A stretch of DNA of 59,970 nucleotides from an uncultured Sulfurovum sp. (GCA_902727895.1 CACVAP010000100.1:1-59970); one strand, 5' to 3'; positions 44,929-54,631 are shown, numbered from the stretch's first letter. Program-made: numbers and translations. The notes: a model not told the origin generated them from the sequence alone.

Positions 44929-46634
44929 AATACTTGTCCTATTCCTAAATGCAATGCTGGTTTATTACCTTTAGTTGGATAGCCAACATCTACCCGTAAA
45001 GGACCAATAACAGACAAATAACGTAATCCAACCCCAAAAGAGTTATACCAGTCTCCAGAAAAATTATTCACATCTTGTGACATTTTAGAGCTGTCTACAA
45101 AACCAACCAGTGAAAAGTTTTCACTTATGTAATAGCGTGACTCAAAAGAGGCATCAATAATACTTAACCCACCTATAGGATAATCCCCACTGTGTTCACC
45201 TAAATCACGATATTCATACCCACGGTTACTCATGGCACCCCCCAAGAAGAAGTGTTTAAAAGGAGGTGTCTCCTCAGAAATTGTTCCTACTTTAACCTTA
45301 GCTGCAAAAACCCAAGGATTAAAACTTTTTATATACCGTGCTTCAGCTAAGACTTTGAAATAATCTATTTCAGAGCCTAACTGTTTCATGGATTTTTCTA
45401 AATACAGTGAAGTGTAGTAACCATTTTTAGCATCCATTATTGAATCTCTTTTATCAATTACAAGTCTATAAAAAAGCGAATTTATTAGATAATTACCTGA
45501 TAAGAAAACAGGTGTTCCTGACTCTATCTCAGAATGTTCTAACTGAAAACCGAAGAAATGTTCAAGGTCAAACAGTTTTTTACCAAAAGTAATCCGTTCC
45601 ACAAAAAGTTTTTCAACATAAGCATCATAATCCCACTTACTGTAACCCAATTCATTTAAAAATGAGAAGTCACCTAAAATTGGCGTTTCTAATCTTGGAT
45701 CAAAAAAAGAAGTCTTTGCTTCATACCCACGTTCAGACAGTTGTGCTTTTACTTCAAACCTTCGTAGATTTCCAAAAAAGTTATGGTCAATATAAGCGAC
45801 CCCACCTCTGGCACCATCTTCTGTGTCATAACCAATGTTTGAAGCAAATTCTTTGGTCTCTCCTTGTTTTAAAAAAACTTTTATGGGTAAAGTTAAAGAG
45901 CTATTACTGTCGCTACTATTGAAGTCTGGTTCCATTTTAATTTTTTCAAAAACACCCAGTCTATAAATATTATCATAACTCTCTTCCAATTTAATAATAT
46001 CAAAAAGTTCGCCCTCTTCATAAACTATCTGTTCTTTTATCAAAATACCATCAATCTGTGAAGAGTTATTAAGTTCAGTCGAACCAAAATAATATTTCTC
46101 ACCTTTTTCAACACTAAAGTTAACATCTACCTGATAGGCATCTATGTCAACATAAGCTTTAGCATTTAAACGATGTTTAGGATAGCCATTTTGAGACAAG
46201 TAGTCACGAATCTTATTTTTAGTTTTTGTAAAGTTTGTCGTTTTAAAATGTGTGCCATTTTCCAGTAAAGAAAGTCCATGAAACTCTTTATCTAGATTAA
46301 GTGAAGAAATTTTTATGGGCGTGTTTTTTTCTATATTTAAATAAATAGTCTTATCTTCCACCTTAGAACTGATTTTGGCTTTATAATAGCCCATACTTTG
46401 TGCATACAACTCTAGATTTTCTACAAAGCCTGATACTTGGGAATTTTTAAAAGTAGGAGCATCTTTCCAAATCTTATAAATAGCAGGATATTCAATTTTA
46501 CAAATCTTCAAAAGTGTAGATCTGTCAAATTCTCCTGTTACAAAGTCTACATCACCCGTAAACTCAACATCAGTTAAAACTTCAGCATGTAAACTAAAAG
46601 TAAATAAAAATAAAAATATTAAATGTTTTTTCAT
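44925..46634 (-). CDS. tamA: Translocation and assembly module TamA (Omp85 family)
   Basis: 569 residues. A signal peptide (LIFLFLFTFSLHA) is followed by about three POTRA domains (~20-265: EVLTDVEFTGDVDFV, KISSLNLDKEFHG, YYFGSTELNNSSQIDG...). The 16-stranded Omp85 barrel includes GGVAYIDHNFFGNLRRFEVKAQ, the lid motif FFLGGAMSNRGYEYRDLG and a terminal LRVDVGYPTKGNKPALHLGIGQVF. A second Omp85 gene (bamA) would be expected elsewhere. The adjacent tamB makes TamA rather than BamA the call. Confidence 0.9.
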   Translation of the reverse strand: MKKHLIFLFLFTFSLHAEVLTDVEFTGDVDFVTGEFDRSTLLKICKIEYPAIYKIWKDAPTFKNSQVSGFVENLELYAQSMGYYKAKISSKVEDKTIYLNIEKNTPIKISSLNLDKEFHGLSLLENGTHFKTTNFTKTKNKIRDYLSQNGYPKHRLNAKAYVDIDAYQVDVNFSVEKGEKYYFGSTELNNSSQIDGILIKEQIVYEEGELFDIIKLEESYDNIYRLGVFEKIKMEPDFNSSDSNSSLTLPIKVFLKQGETKEFASNIGYDTEDGARGGVAYIDHNFFGNLRRFEVKAQLSERGYEAKTSFFDPRLETPILGDFSFLNELGYSKWDYDAYVEKLFVERITFGKKLFDLEHFFGFQLEHSEIESGTPVFLSGNYLINSLFYRLVIDKRDSIMDAKNGYYTSLYLEKSMKQLGSEIDYFKVLAEARYIKSFNPWVFAAKVKVGTISEETPPFKHFFLGGAMSNRGYEYRDLGEHSGDYPIGGLSIIDASFESRYYISENFSLVGFVDSSKMSQDVNNFSGDWYNSFGVGLRYLSVIGPLRVDVGYPTKGNKPALHLGIGQVF

Positions 46635-46725
46635 AATTGAAATAATAACATAGTGTTAAGGAATAAATGTGGATAAATTTTAAAAAAGTAGATGAAATAT
46701 TTTTATATTTTGTAGTTACAAAAAA

Positions 46726-46801
46726 TGGTGATCACTATTGGGCTCGAACCAACGACATCTTCCATGTCATGGAAGCACTCTACCAACTGAGTTAAGCGAT
46801 C
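46726..46801 (-). tRNA. tRNA-Val (anticodon GAC)
   Basis: A 76-base cloverleaf on the minus strand. The acceptor stem is GATCGCT / AGTGATC (one G-U), the D-arm ACTC...GAGT, and the anticodon stem CTTCC / GGAAG with loop ATGACAT, giving anticodon GAC. The T-arm is GTTGG-TTCGAGC-CCAAT. Discriminator A and an encoded CCA end are present, followed by a T-run (TTTTTTG) as terminator. It decodes GUC/GUU valine codons. It stands alone between tamA and ruvC. Confidence 0.93.
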
Positions 46802-46880
46802 ATATGATAGTAAGAGTGAAAGTATAAGCTTTTACCCTTAAAACAAAGCAAAAGTCATAACCGAGTCTAATAAAAGATAT

Positions 46881-47378
46881 TTACGCTCCTCGTAGTTTCG
46901 GTTTCGATTTAAATTTGACTCTTTGTGCATGGGTAATGGCAATTGCCATGGCATCAGTTATGTCCATTGGTTTTATCTCTTTTTTAATCTTCAATAAACG
47001 CTTAACCATGAAAGCAACTTGTTCTTTTGTTGCTTTTCCATTTCCAGTAATGGCTTTTTTCACTTGTAACGCTGTATACTCTTCATAGTTTCCAACTGAT
47101 AAAAGTATTTTCAAACTTAAAGCGCCTCTGAACTGTGCAAGCTTAAGAACTGTTTTAGGATTGTGAGCATAAAAAATATCTTCAATGGCTACTTCATCAG
47201 GGGTATGCATGGCTAACAACATATCAACACCTTCAACTAATTCCATTATTTGAACCTTTAACTCATTCATTTTAAACTTTAAGACACCTGCTTCAATTAA
47301 TGTGTATTTATCACATGTAAGTTCAAGGAAGCAATATCCCATATTTCGAGTCCCAGGATCAATTCCAAGTATGACCAT
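46881..47378 (-). CDS. ruvC: Holliday junction resolvase RuvC
   Basis: 165 residues. The acidic active site is complete: Asp7 ([11 protein letters not shown]), Glu66 (AIEDIF), and Asp139/Asp142 ([13 protein letters not shown]). It cuts Holliday junctions with RuvAB. The gene is divergent from dnaA, with the first oriC block between them, the usual ruvC-dnaA-dnaN arrangement of this phylum. Confidence 0.95.
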   Translation of the reverse strand: MVILGIDPGTRNMGYCFLELTCDKYTLIEAGVLKFKMNELKVQIMELVEGVDMLLAMHTPDEVAIEDIFYAHNPKTVLKLAQFRGALSLKILLSVGNYEEYTALQVKKAITGNGKATKEQVAFMVKRLLKIKKEIKPMDITDAMAIAITHAQRVKFKSKPKLRGA

Positions 47379-47472
47379 TCACATCCTTTATAAAATGTGA
47401 ATAACTCTTATCACACCCTTTTATAGTCTAATTTTAGCCACTTTTCGATAATATTCACCAATTCTATTCACA
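47375..47472. other. oriC1-like DnaA-box cluster upstream of dnaA
   Basis: The ruvC-dnaA space holds TTATTCACA on the minus strand (47396-47404, exact TTATNCACA) and several near matches: CCATTCACA (47375-47383), CTATTCACA (47464-47472) and ATATTCACC (47451-47459). In Helicobacter and relatives this spacer is one half of a bipartite origin. The rest of the origin is after dnaA. Confidence 0.6.
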
Positions 47473-47490
47473 TCAATTAAAAGGAACCTA

Positions 47491-48813
47491 TTGAACACAG
47501 GAAATAAAGTACTAAAAAAACTTAAGGAAGAAATCAGTAATAACGATTGGAACCGTTATATGAAAAATCTAACGTACAGTGAAAAAGAATCTAAAAATAC
47601 TTTTGTACAATTTTACGCACCTAATATTTTACTTGCTCGATGGATTAAAACTAAATATGAATTTCAACTAACACACCTTTTTGAACTTGAAACGAAAGTA
47701 AAGCCACACCTTTCCATCTCAATAAACAAAAACTTAAATATACAAAAAACACTTAAAAAATCACAAACAGCAAATGATCAAAGTAACCAAAGTAAAAGTA
47801 CGATTTTAAACCCTTCATTTACCTTTGACAGCTTTATTATTGGGGGTTCAAACCAGTTTGCGTATACAACAGCAAAATCTGTTTCAGAAAAACCAGGTAC
47901 CATTTATAATCCTCTTTTCTTATATGGTGGTGTAGGTTTAGGAAAGACACATCTTATTCAAGCGATAGGAAATCATCAAATATCTCTAGGTCAAAAAGTT
48001 ATTTATACAACATTTGAACAATTTATGAATAAGTTTACTTCTCATCTTCGTACCCAAACAATGGACAGGTTTCGTGAACATTTTAGAGAATGTGATGTCT
48101 TAATCATTGATGATATCCAGTTTCTTTCAGGTAAAGAACAAACCCAAGAAGAGTTTTTTCATACTTTCAATGAACTACATCAAGCAAAAAAACAAATCAT
48201 TATTACTTCTGATAGACAACCACACAAAATTAAAGGCTTAGTTGATAGATTAAGAAGTAGATTTGAGTGGGGACTAATGGCAGATATCCAACCTCCTGAA
48301 TTAGAAACAAAAATAGCCATTATTCAAAAAAAATGTGAGATTGATGGTATTAGCCTTAACTCTGATATTATTAACTTTTTAGCCTCAAACATGGGTAATA
48401 ATATTCGGGAAATAGAAGGTGCTATTATTAAACTTAATGCCTATGCTGGGCTAATGAACCAAGAGTTAACCTTAGAATTTGCACATAATGTTATTAAAGA
48501 TCAACTAATAGAAAAACAAAAAAATATTTCTATTAGTGACATTGTTACAATGGTGTCTAAAGAGCTAAATGTTAAACTTTCAGAAATCACTTCAAAGAAA
48601 AGAACCCGTATCGTCGTACGTGCAAGGCGTATCTCTATTTATCTTATTCGAGAATTAACAGCCAATTCTATGCCTCAAATTGCTGTTTTTTTCAATATGA
48701 AAGATCATACAGCTGTTAGTCACACCATGAAGAAAGTGAATCAAATGGTAGAAGAGGATGAAAACTTAAAACTATTGTTGGATGAATTAGCTAATAAAAT
48801 AAATCAAAAATAA
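47491..48813 (+). CDS. dnaA: Chromosomal replication initiator DnaA
   Basis: 440 residues. It has an N-terminal domain with NDWNRYMKNLTY and a short low-complexity linker (~80-110). The AAA+ core follows, with Walker A GGVGLGKTH (~146-154), Walker B VLIIDDIQFL (~203), and the arginine-finger box DRLRSRFEWG. The C-terminal helix-turn-helix is of DnaA type (RRISIYLIRELTANSMPQIAVFFNMKDHTAVSHTMKKV). The start is a TTG after AAAAGGAACC. It opens the origin by binding the boxes on both sides of its gene. Confidence 0.96.
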   Translation: MNTGNKVLKKLKEEISNNDWNRYMKNLTYSEKESKNTFVQFYAPNILLARWIKTKYEFQLTHLFELETKVKPHLSISINKNLNIQKTLKKSQTANDQSNQSKSTILNPSFTFDSFIIGGSNQFAYTTAKSVSEKPGTIYNPLFLYGGVGLGKTHLIQAIGNHQISLGQKVIYTTFEQFMNKFTSHLRTQTMDRFREHFRECDVLIIDDIQFLSGKEQTQEEFFHTFNELHQAKKQIIITSDRQPHKIKGLVDRLRSRFEWGLMADIQPPELETKIAIIQKKCEIDGISLNSDIINFLASNMGNNIREIEGAIIKLNAYAGLMNQELTLEFAHNVIKDQLIEKQKNISISDIVTMVSKELNVKLSEITSKKRTRIVVRARRISIYLIRELTANSMPQIAVFFNMKDHTAVSHTMKKVNQMVEEDENLKLLLDELANKINQK

Positions 48814-48876
48814 ATAAATCACTTATAAACTTATTATTCAAAGTAAAGATATACGAAAAAAAGATATAATTCAATA

Positions 48877-49000
48877 AGTGAATAAATGTGAAAAGTTAAC
48901 CTTTTTTTAGAAACAATATAAAGCCTAGATTATAGGTCTTTAAAAGGGTTTTTCACATATTCAACAAGAACTACTACTACTGCTACTTATTATTAATAAA
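48877..49000. other. oriC2-like region with DnaA boxes, DnaA-trio and AT-rich unwinding stretch
   Basis: Between dnaA and dnaN there are reverse boxes AGTGAATAA (48877-48885) and TGTGAAAAG (48887-48895), and a forward TTTTTCACA (48949-48957). Then, after 12 bases, ACTACTACTACTGCTACTTATTATT (from 48970) occurs in 3-base steps, which on the other strand read 3'-GATGATGATGACGATGAA. This is the DnaA-trio pattern. It runs into AATAAATAAAAG, an unwinding-type stretch. This order (box, trio, AT-rich) is that of known unwinding regions. Confidence 0.65.
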
Positions 49001-49022
49001 TAAAAGAGATAAAGGATAAAAA

Positions 49023-50090
49023 ATGAAGATTCGTGTTAGTAAACCATTAATTGAATCTATACTAATAAATTTACAACCTTTTTTAGAAAAAAAAGATGCT
49101 AGTCAAATTACTTCACATATCTTCTTAGAAGCCATAAATGGAAATTTAACGATAAAAGCAACTGATGGTGAAATAGGTCTTATAATTAATTCAACCAATT
49201 TAATAATTGAAGAAGAAGGTACCTTCACAGCTAATGGTAAAAAATTACTAGATATTATTAGAATTTTAAAAAATGAAGAAATTATCTTAGAAACATTAGA
49301 AAATAATTTAAATATTAAACAAAATAAATCAAAATTTAAATTACCAACTTTTAATCCAGAAAATTATCCATCTTTTCCACTAATTGAAAATAAACCTCAA
49401 ATAGCATTAGATTCAATTTCTTTAATTAAAAGTTTAAAAAAGATTTCATCAGCCATTGATAACAATAATCCAAAATTTGAATTAAATGGTGCTTTACTCG
49501 ATATACAAAAAAATGAAACAAAATTAGTAGGAACAGATACAAGACGTTTATCTATTTCTACTTTGACAACACAAAATGAAAAAGAATTTTCACTTATCAT
49601 TCCTAAAAAAGCTATTTTAGAAATTCAAAAACTTTTTATGGATCAAATTAATATCTACTATGATGATACAAATTTAATAATTCAAAATGAAAATTATTAT
49701 TTCTTTTCACGTTTAATTAATGGGAACTATCCAGACTATAAACGTATTGTTCCAAAGGAAACAAAAATCAATATTACACTGCCTAAAAAAGAGATGCTAG
49801 AGTCTATTAAAATGATAACTACAATTTCACAAGAAATAAAAGTAACTTTTAATGATGAAAACATCAAATTTAATTCCTTAACAGCAGATAATATTGAAGC
49901 TAAAACAGAATTACAAATGCATACAGGATTAAATGAGAGCTTTGAATTAAATGTAAATAGTCGATATTTATTAGATTTTATAGCACAAGTGGAAGATCAT
50001 GAATTTCAAATTTTGTTAAATGAGTCAACTTTACCCTTTGTTTTAAAAGACAAAGAATTTATTACAGTAATTATGCCAATAATCGCATAA
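49023..50090 (+). CDS. dnaN: DNA polymerase III beta subunit (sliding clamp)
   Basis: 355 residues in three similar domains of ~118 residues. Recognisable parts are [72 protein letters not shown] and the C-terminal VIMPIIA, which ends in the usual clamp tail. It tethers polymerase to DNA. AAAGGA precedes the ATG. gyrB does not follow, unlike in most relatives; pyrG follows after 17 bases. Confidence 0.95.
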   Translation: MKIRVSKPLIESILINLQPFLEKKDASQITSHIFLEAINGNLTIKATDGEIGLIINSTNLIIEEEGTFTANGKKLLDIIRILKNEEIILETLENNLNIKQNKSKFKLPTFNPENYPSFPLIENKPQIALDSISLIKSLKKISSAIDNNNPKFELNGALLDIQKNETKLVGTDTRRLSISTLTTQNEKEFSLIIPKKAILEIQKLFMDQINIYYDDTNLIIQNENYYFFSRLINGNYPDYKRIVPKETKINITLPKKEMLESIKMITTISQEIKVTFNDENIKFNSLTADNIEAKTELQMHTGLNESFELNVNSRYLLDFIAQVEDHEFQILLNESTLPFVLKDKEFITVIMPIIA

Positions 50091-50107
50091 AAAGAGGAAA
50101 ATTATTA

Positions 50108-51730
50108 ATGTCAACCAAATATATTTTTGTTACAGGAGGAGTATTAAGCTCTCTTGGAAAAGGAATTACAGCTGCGAGTATAGGAACTTTATTAAAACAT
50201 TCAGGATTTAGAGTAGGTGTTTTAAAGTTAGATCCGTATATTAATGTCGACCCTGGAACAATGTCTCCACTTGAACATGGTGAAGTTTTTGTAACAAAAG
50301 ATGGTGCTGAAACGGATCTTGACTTAGGACACTATGAGCGTTTTTTAGACTCATCTTTAACTCAAAATAATAACTTTACTACTGGTAGAATTTATCAATC
50401 TGTTATTGATAATGAACGTGAAGGTAAATATTTAGGGAAAACCATTCAAATTGTTCCTCATATTACAAATGAGATTAAAGAACGAATTGTTAAAGCTGGT
50501 GAAACTAAAGACATACTAATCGTAGAGCTTGGTGGAACAACTGGTGACATGGAAGGTATGCCTTTCTTAGAAACCATTCGTCAAATGAAACACGAAATGG
50601 GACGTGAACATGTAATGAGTATTCATGTTACCCTCTTACCTTATATTCGTACAGCTGGTGAAATTAAAACAAAACCAACACAACATTCTGTTCAAGAATT
50701 AAGACGTATTGGTATTACCCCTCAAATGCTTATTTTAAGATCTGAAGAGCATATTCCAACAGAAATTAGACGTAAAATTGCCTATACATGTGATGTTGAT
50801 GAGAAATCAGTAATTGAAGCCATAGATGCTTCAACAATTTATCAAGTTCCTTTAAATTTTATGGCACAAGATATTTTAGACCCTATTGCTAAAGAGTTAA
50901 ATTTAGGTGAATTAAAACCTGATATGCAACTTTGGTCTGACTTGGTTCATAGAATTATTAAACCAACGAAAAAAACCTCTATTGCTTTTGTAGGTAAATA
51001 TTTAGACTTAAAAGAGTCATATAAATCATTAACAGAAGCACTTATTCATGCTGGAGCACACTTAGATACTAATGTTGAAATTAAATGGGTTGACTCTGAA
51101 AAAATTCAAAATAATGGCGCTAGACAATACTTAATTGATTGTGATGGAATTTTAGTTGCTGGTGGTTTTGGAGAGCGTGGTGTTGAAGGTAAAATTGAAG
51201 CCATTCAGTATGCACGTGAAGAGAAAATTCCATTTTTAGGAATTTGTTTGGGAATGCAACTGGCAATGGTTGAATTTTCGAGAAATGTATTAGGCTTAAA
51301 AGATGCAACTTCTGTAGAGTTTAATAAAGGGACTGAAAACCCAGTTATCTTTTTAATAGATGAATTTATTGATTCAGCAGGTTCTCGTCAAGTTAGAACG
51401 TCAACTTCACCAATGGGTGGAACCATGCGTTTAGGTGAATATGAGTGTGACACCAAAGAAGGTTCAAACCTACGTGAAGCCTATGGCGCATCAACTATTT
51501 TTGAGCGTCATCGTCACCGATATGAAGCCAATCCAAAATATAGAGATGAGTTAGAAGCACATGGAATGGAAGTTACAGGTGAGTCTAATGGTTTAATAGA
51601 AGCTGTTGAAATAGCTGATCACCCTTGGTTCCTAGGGGTACAGTTTCACCCAGAATTTACCTCAAGACTGCAAAATCCAAACCCATCAATTTTGGCTTTT
51701 GTTGATAATGCTTTAAAAAATAAAGATTAG
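50108..51730 (+). CDS. pyrG: CTP synthase
   Basis: 540 residues. The N-terminal synthetase domain starts with [23 protein letters not shown] and includes [38 protein letters not shown]. The class I glutaminase domain has [15 protein letters not shown] (nucleophile Cys) and [11 protein letters not shown] (His/Glu). It makes CTP from UTP, glutamine and ATP. GAGGAAA precedes the ATG. The pyrG-recJ order is also seen in Campylobacter. Confidence 0.97.
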   Translation: MSTKYIFVTGGVLSSLGKGITAASIGTLLKHSGFRVGVLKLDPYINVDPGTMSPLEHGEVFVTKDGAETDLDLGHYERFLDSSLTQNNNFTTGRIYQSVIDNEREGKYLGKTIQIVPHITNEIKERIVKAGETKDILIVELGGTTGDMEGMPFLETIRQMKHEMGREHVMSIHVTLLPYIRTAGEIKTKPTQHSVQELRRIGITPQMLILRSEEHIPTEIRRKIAYTCDVDEKSVIEAIDASTIYQVPLNFMAQDILDPIAKELNLGELKPDMQLWSDLVHRIIKPTKKTSIAFVGKYLDLKESYKSLTEALIHAGAHLDTNVEIKWVDSEKIQNNGARQYLIDCDGILVAGGFGERGVEGKIEAIQYAREEKIPFLGICLGMQLAMVEFSRNVLGLKDATSVEFNKGTENPVIFLIDEFIDSAGSRQVRTSTSPMGGTMRLGEYECDTKEGSNLREAYGASTIFERHRHRYEANPKYRDELEAHGMEVTGESNGLIEAVEIADHPWFLGVQFHPEFTSRLQNPNPSILAFVDNALKNKD

Positions 51731-51738
51731 ATAGAATT

Positions 51739-51765
51739 AGGTTCGATAAAATCGAACCTTCTAAC
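51739..51765 (+). terminator. Terminator between pyrG and recJ
   Basis: Perfect 9-bp stem AGGTTCGAT / ATCGAACCT (51739-51747 with 51751-51759) with loop AAA, followed by TCTAACCCCTTTT. Confidence 0.6.
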
Positions 51766-51785
51766 CCCTTTTATAAGGACAATAT

Positions 51786-53369
51786 ATGCCCTACCCCAAA
51801 ATTACCCCCCAAGAAATAGAACAAAAACTTCAAAGACGATTTTTAAAAGATGGTCATCTTTCCTTAGCCAATTTACCTAAACCTTCAGAATTTAAAGACA
51901 TGGACAGAGCCGTAACCCGAATAGTAAAAGCCATTCATACGGGTGAAAAAATTATGCTTATAGGTGACTATGATGTCGATGGTGTAATCTCTACAACACT
52001 CATTAATATGTTCTTTCAAGACATTGGCGTAGCCTTAGAATGGATAATCCCAAATCGTTTTAAAGATGGTTATGGTCTTTCACCTAATTTGATTCCTAGA
52101 ATTGAAGGATTTGATTTAGTATTTACGGTTGACAATGGAATTGCTGCTGTTGAAGCTGCTAACATGTGTCAAGAGATGGGCATAGATTTAATTATTACCG
52201 ATCATCATATTGTTCCAGCACTTATTCCTGAAGCTTATGCCATTGTGGATCAAAAACAAGTAGACTGTCCTTTTCCTTATGAAGAAGTCTGTGGTGCACA
52301 GATTGCTTGGTACCTCATAGCAGCTCTTAATAAGGCTTTAAATGCCAATGTAGATGTTAAGTCATACCTAGGCTTGGTAAGTATGGCTATTATTGCTGAT
52401 ATGATGCCTTTGCAACACATAAACCGTGCCATGGTGAAAGCTGGACTACAACTTTTAAACCGTTCGGAACTTCCAGCCATAAAAGCATTTATGGAGAAGT
52501 TAGACAAGGTCGCACTAAATGCAGAGGATATTGGTTTTCAAATTGCACCTGTGTTGAACTCGGCAGGACGTATGGATGATGCTTCGTGGTCAGTTGAATT
52601 TTTGTTAAGTTCAAATATTTATGATGCAAGGGTACGCTTAGACCGTTTAAAAGATTTTAATGAAAACCGAAAAGCCATAGAGCAAAAGATTACAGATGAA
52701 GCAACTCAACAAGTAGACATTAATGATGATGTGATTGTGGTGGCTGGAGAAAATTGGCATGAAGGTGTTGTGGGTATTGTCGCAGCACGGATTGGGCGAC
52801 GTTTTGAAAAACCTTGTATTGTATTAACCAAGAGTGAAAATGGAGACTACAAAGGTTCTGGACGTAGTTTTCATGTGTGTAACTTATTTAAAATAACCAC
52901 AGCTTGTAGACCTCTGCTTAACAAGTTTGGTGGGCATGAAGCAGCCATTGGTTTGAGTTTAAATGAAGAGAATTTAGATGCTTTTAAAAGTCAAATACAA
53001 ACAGAGTATCAAAAAGAAAATTATGATGAACATCTTATTGATCCAGACATTTTAGGAGATTTAAGTTTTTCACATATCAGTTTTGAACTTGTGAATAAGT
53101 TAAAAGCTTATGAACCCTACGGTCAAGGAAATGCTAGACCAAAGTTTATTAGTACGAATGTTATTATCGAAGATGTGAATGATATGGGAAAAGAAAAAGA
53201 ACACCGACGTTTTACCTTTTCACAAAATGGAATAACTCAACAAGCCGTACTCTTTAAAACCAAAGAAGTTTTTCATATAGGGCAGGTTATTTCCGTGATT
53301 TATGGCTTAAATGAAAATCATTTTAACAATAGGGTTACCTTACAATTGATGGTTGAGAAGATTTTATGA
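51786..53369 (+). CDS. recJ: Single-strand DNA exonuclease RecJ
   Basis: 527 residues. The DHH-family motifs are in order: GDYDVDGVISTTLI, FTVDNGIAA, the DHH motif itself in IITDHHIVP, and NSAGRMDDA. Then DHHA1 has GGHEAAIGLSL with SGRSFHVCNLF before it, and a final OB-fold domain (YEPYGQGNARPKFI). It degrades single strands 5' to 3' in recombination and repair. Ribosome site AAGGAC. There is a small palindrome (53372-53386, ATGACA-ATT-TGTCAT) directly after the stop. Confidence 0.93.
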   Translation: MPYPKITPQEIEQKLQRRFLKDGHLSLANLPKPSEFKDMDRAVTRIVKAIHTGEKIMLIGDYDVDGVISTTLINMFFQDIGVALEWIIPNRFKDGYGLSPNLIPRIEGFDLVFTVDNGIAAVEAANMCQEMGIDLIITDHHIVPALIPEAYAIVDQKQVDCPFPYEEVCGAQIAWYLIAALNKALNANVDVKSYLGLVSMAIIADMMPLQHINRAMVKAGLQLLNRSELPAIKAFMEKLDKVALNAEDIGFQIAPVLNSAGRMDDASWSVEFLLSSNIYDARVRLDRLKDFNENRKAIEQKITDEATQQVDINDDVIVVAGENWHEGVVGIVAARIGRRFEKPCIVLTKSENGDYKGSGRSFHVCNLFKITTACRPLLNKFGGHEAAIGLSLNEENLDAFKSQIQTEYQKENYDEHLIDPDILGDLSFSHISFELVNKLKAYEPYGQGNARPKFISTNVIIEDVNDMGKEKEHRRFTFSQNGITQQAVLFKTKEVFHIGQVISVIYGLNENHFNNRVTLQLMVEKIL

Positions 53370-53414
53370 ATATGACAATTTGTCATGTTTATAGATTAAA
53401 AAAGAAAAATAGTT

Positions 53415-53420
53415 TATAAT
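53415..53420 (+). promoter_or_regulatory. Promoter -10 seven bases before a start codon (possible leaderless mRNA)
   Basis: TATAAT (53415-53420) ends 7 bases before the ATG at 53428. Transcription would begin at or next to the ATG, and no ribosome site is present. Confidence 0.5.
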
Positions 53421-53427
53421 ACTGCCC

Positions 53428-53769
53428 ATGTATCAAAAAAAGAAAGAAAGACTCTATGTCACAGAGCTTGTTGAAGATCCTTCGGTAGCTTATCCAGCTT
53501 ATTATGTGTTATCAAATTCAATGTTGAAAAATGAGATGTTGCATTATGCACTTATTGTTCTGCATACTTTAGATTTTGAACACTATGAACACCCTACTTC
53601 TTATGATGATATATTTTCCATGTTTTCAGGTGGTATGTATCCTGTTTACAAAGAGATGTATGTGGTGGGTTATTTTGGTGGGAAGATGATGTATCTTGAA
53701 TCTGCTGGTTGGAAAGGTATGCCTTGTACTGAAGATGTGTTTAAAATGGAAAATTGGATGGTTTGTTAG
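53428..53769 (+). CDS. Small protein of unknown function
   Basis: 113 residues, acidic and rich in Tyr, Met and aromatic residues (MYQKKKERLYVTELVED..., GGMYPVYKEMYVVGYFGGKMMYLESAGWKGMP). There is no signal peptide or transmembrane helix. I do not recognise a family. The next Met is residue 31, so the ATG at 53428 is the likely start despite having no ribosome site; a TATAAT lies 7 bases before it. A decayed copy of its last ~22 codons is present at 54497-54562, beyond the next gene. Confidence 0.6.
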   Translation: MYQKKKERLYVTELVEDPSVAYPAYYVLSNSMLKNEMLHYALIVLHTLDFEHYEHPTSYDDIFSMFSGGMYPVYKEMYVVGYFGGKMMYLESAGWKGMPCTEDVFKMENWMVC

Positions 53770-53828
53770 AATTAGATATTTTTCTAAATTATTGATACGC
53801 ACTTAAATTAAAAGAGGAAGAATAAAAA

Positions 53829-54437
53829 ATGAAAAGTATTAAATATAACAACGAAACCATAATACCATCTAAAGTTATTTGCATTGGTAGAAATTATGTT
53901 GAACATATTGAAGAGTTAAACAATGAAACACCTGATTCAATGGTTGTATTTAACAAACCAAACTCAGCTATTTCTGAGAGACTACAGTATTTTAGTGAAG
54001 ATACTAGATTTGAAGGCGAAATTTGTTTTTTAATTAAAAATAATCAAATTTCAGGAATTGGTTTTGGACTTGATCTGACGAAAGCAAATATTCAAAATAA
54101 AATGAAGTCTAAGGGCTTACCATGGGAGAGAGCCAAATCTTTTGACGGTTCTGCTGTCTTAAGTGACTTTGTTTCATTTGATGGTGATATTACGGAGCTT
54201 AAATTAGAGTTGTATATAAATGATACTCTAACACAATTTGCTAATTATGATTTGATGATATATAAACCTATGGAGATAGTAGAAGAGATACAAAGTTTTA
54301 TGACTTTTGAAGATGGTGATATTATAATGAGTGGTACGCCAAAAGGTGTAGGAAATTATAGAATTGGAGATGTTTTTATGGGTAAAATTTATGCTAATGA
54401 TAAACTTTTACTTGAGTCAAAATGGGAAGTTTTGTAA
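53829..54437 (+). CDS. Fumarylacetoacetate hydrolase-family protein
   Basis: 202 residues, the compact YcgM-like form. Features are IGRNYVEHIEEL near the N-terminus (conserved CVGRNY/YxxHxxE), FEGEICFLI (Glu62 and Glu64, metal ligands of the ExE motif), a diverged SFDGSAVLSDFV segment, and MSGTPKGVGNYRIGD (GTPxG(V)G substrate loop). Members hydrolyse or decarboxylate acylpyruvates and similar 2-oxo compounds. The substrate is unknown here and no pathway genes adjoin. It is preceded by GAGGAAG. It lies between the 113-residue gene and a partial copy of that gene, so it may have been moved in or bracketed by a duplication. Confidence 0.78.
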   Translation: MKSIKYNNETIIPSKVICIGRNYVEHIEELNNETPDSMVVFNKPNSAISERLQYFSEDTRFEGEICFLIKNNQISGIGFGLDLTKANIQNKMKSKGLPWERAKSFDGSAVLSDFVSFDGDITELKLELYINDTLTQFANYDLMIYKPMEIVEEIQSFMTFEDGDIIMSGTPKGVGNYRIGDVFMGKIYANDKLLLESKWEVL

Positions 54438-54496
54438 AAATCTAATCAACAGTGAATAAGTAGCGTTAATTTATTTATATTTGTTGTGCTAGAAGT

Positions 54497-54562
54497 GCTA
54501 GTAGGAAAGTTATTCCTCTTATAGAAGATGTGTTTAAAATGGGAAATTAGATGCTTTATTGG
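54497..54562 (+). pseudogene. Decayed duplicate of the 3' end of the 53428 gene
   Basis: 66 bases align without gaps to 53704-53769, with 53 identical by hand count. The shared core GAAGATGTGTTTAAAATGG is exact. In frame the copy reads A-S-R-K-V-I-P-L-I-E-D-V-F-K-M-G-N-stop against A-G-W-K-G-M-P-C-T-E-D-V-F-K-M-E-N-W, so a Trp codon has become TAG. No start is retained. The similarity fades upstream of 54490. Confidence 0.7.
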
Positions 54563-54631
54563 TGAAAGCATGGTCGTTTTATTCCCTCTTAAAAGCTTTT
54601 TGTTTATGATGTAGACCTTAAAGGGATTTTA

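Noticed and set aside
53372-53386. Palindrome ATGACA-ATT-TGTCAT after recJ as a terminator or operator
   Set aside because: The stem is only 6 bp with no U-run and it is not placed over a promoter element; evidence is too weak for a separate feature.
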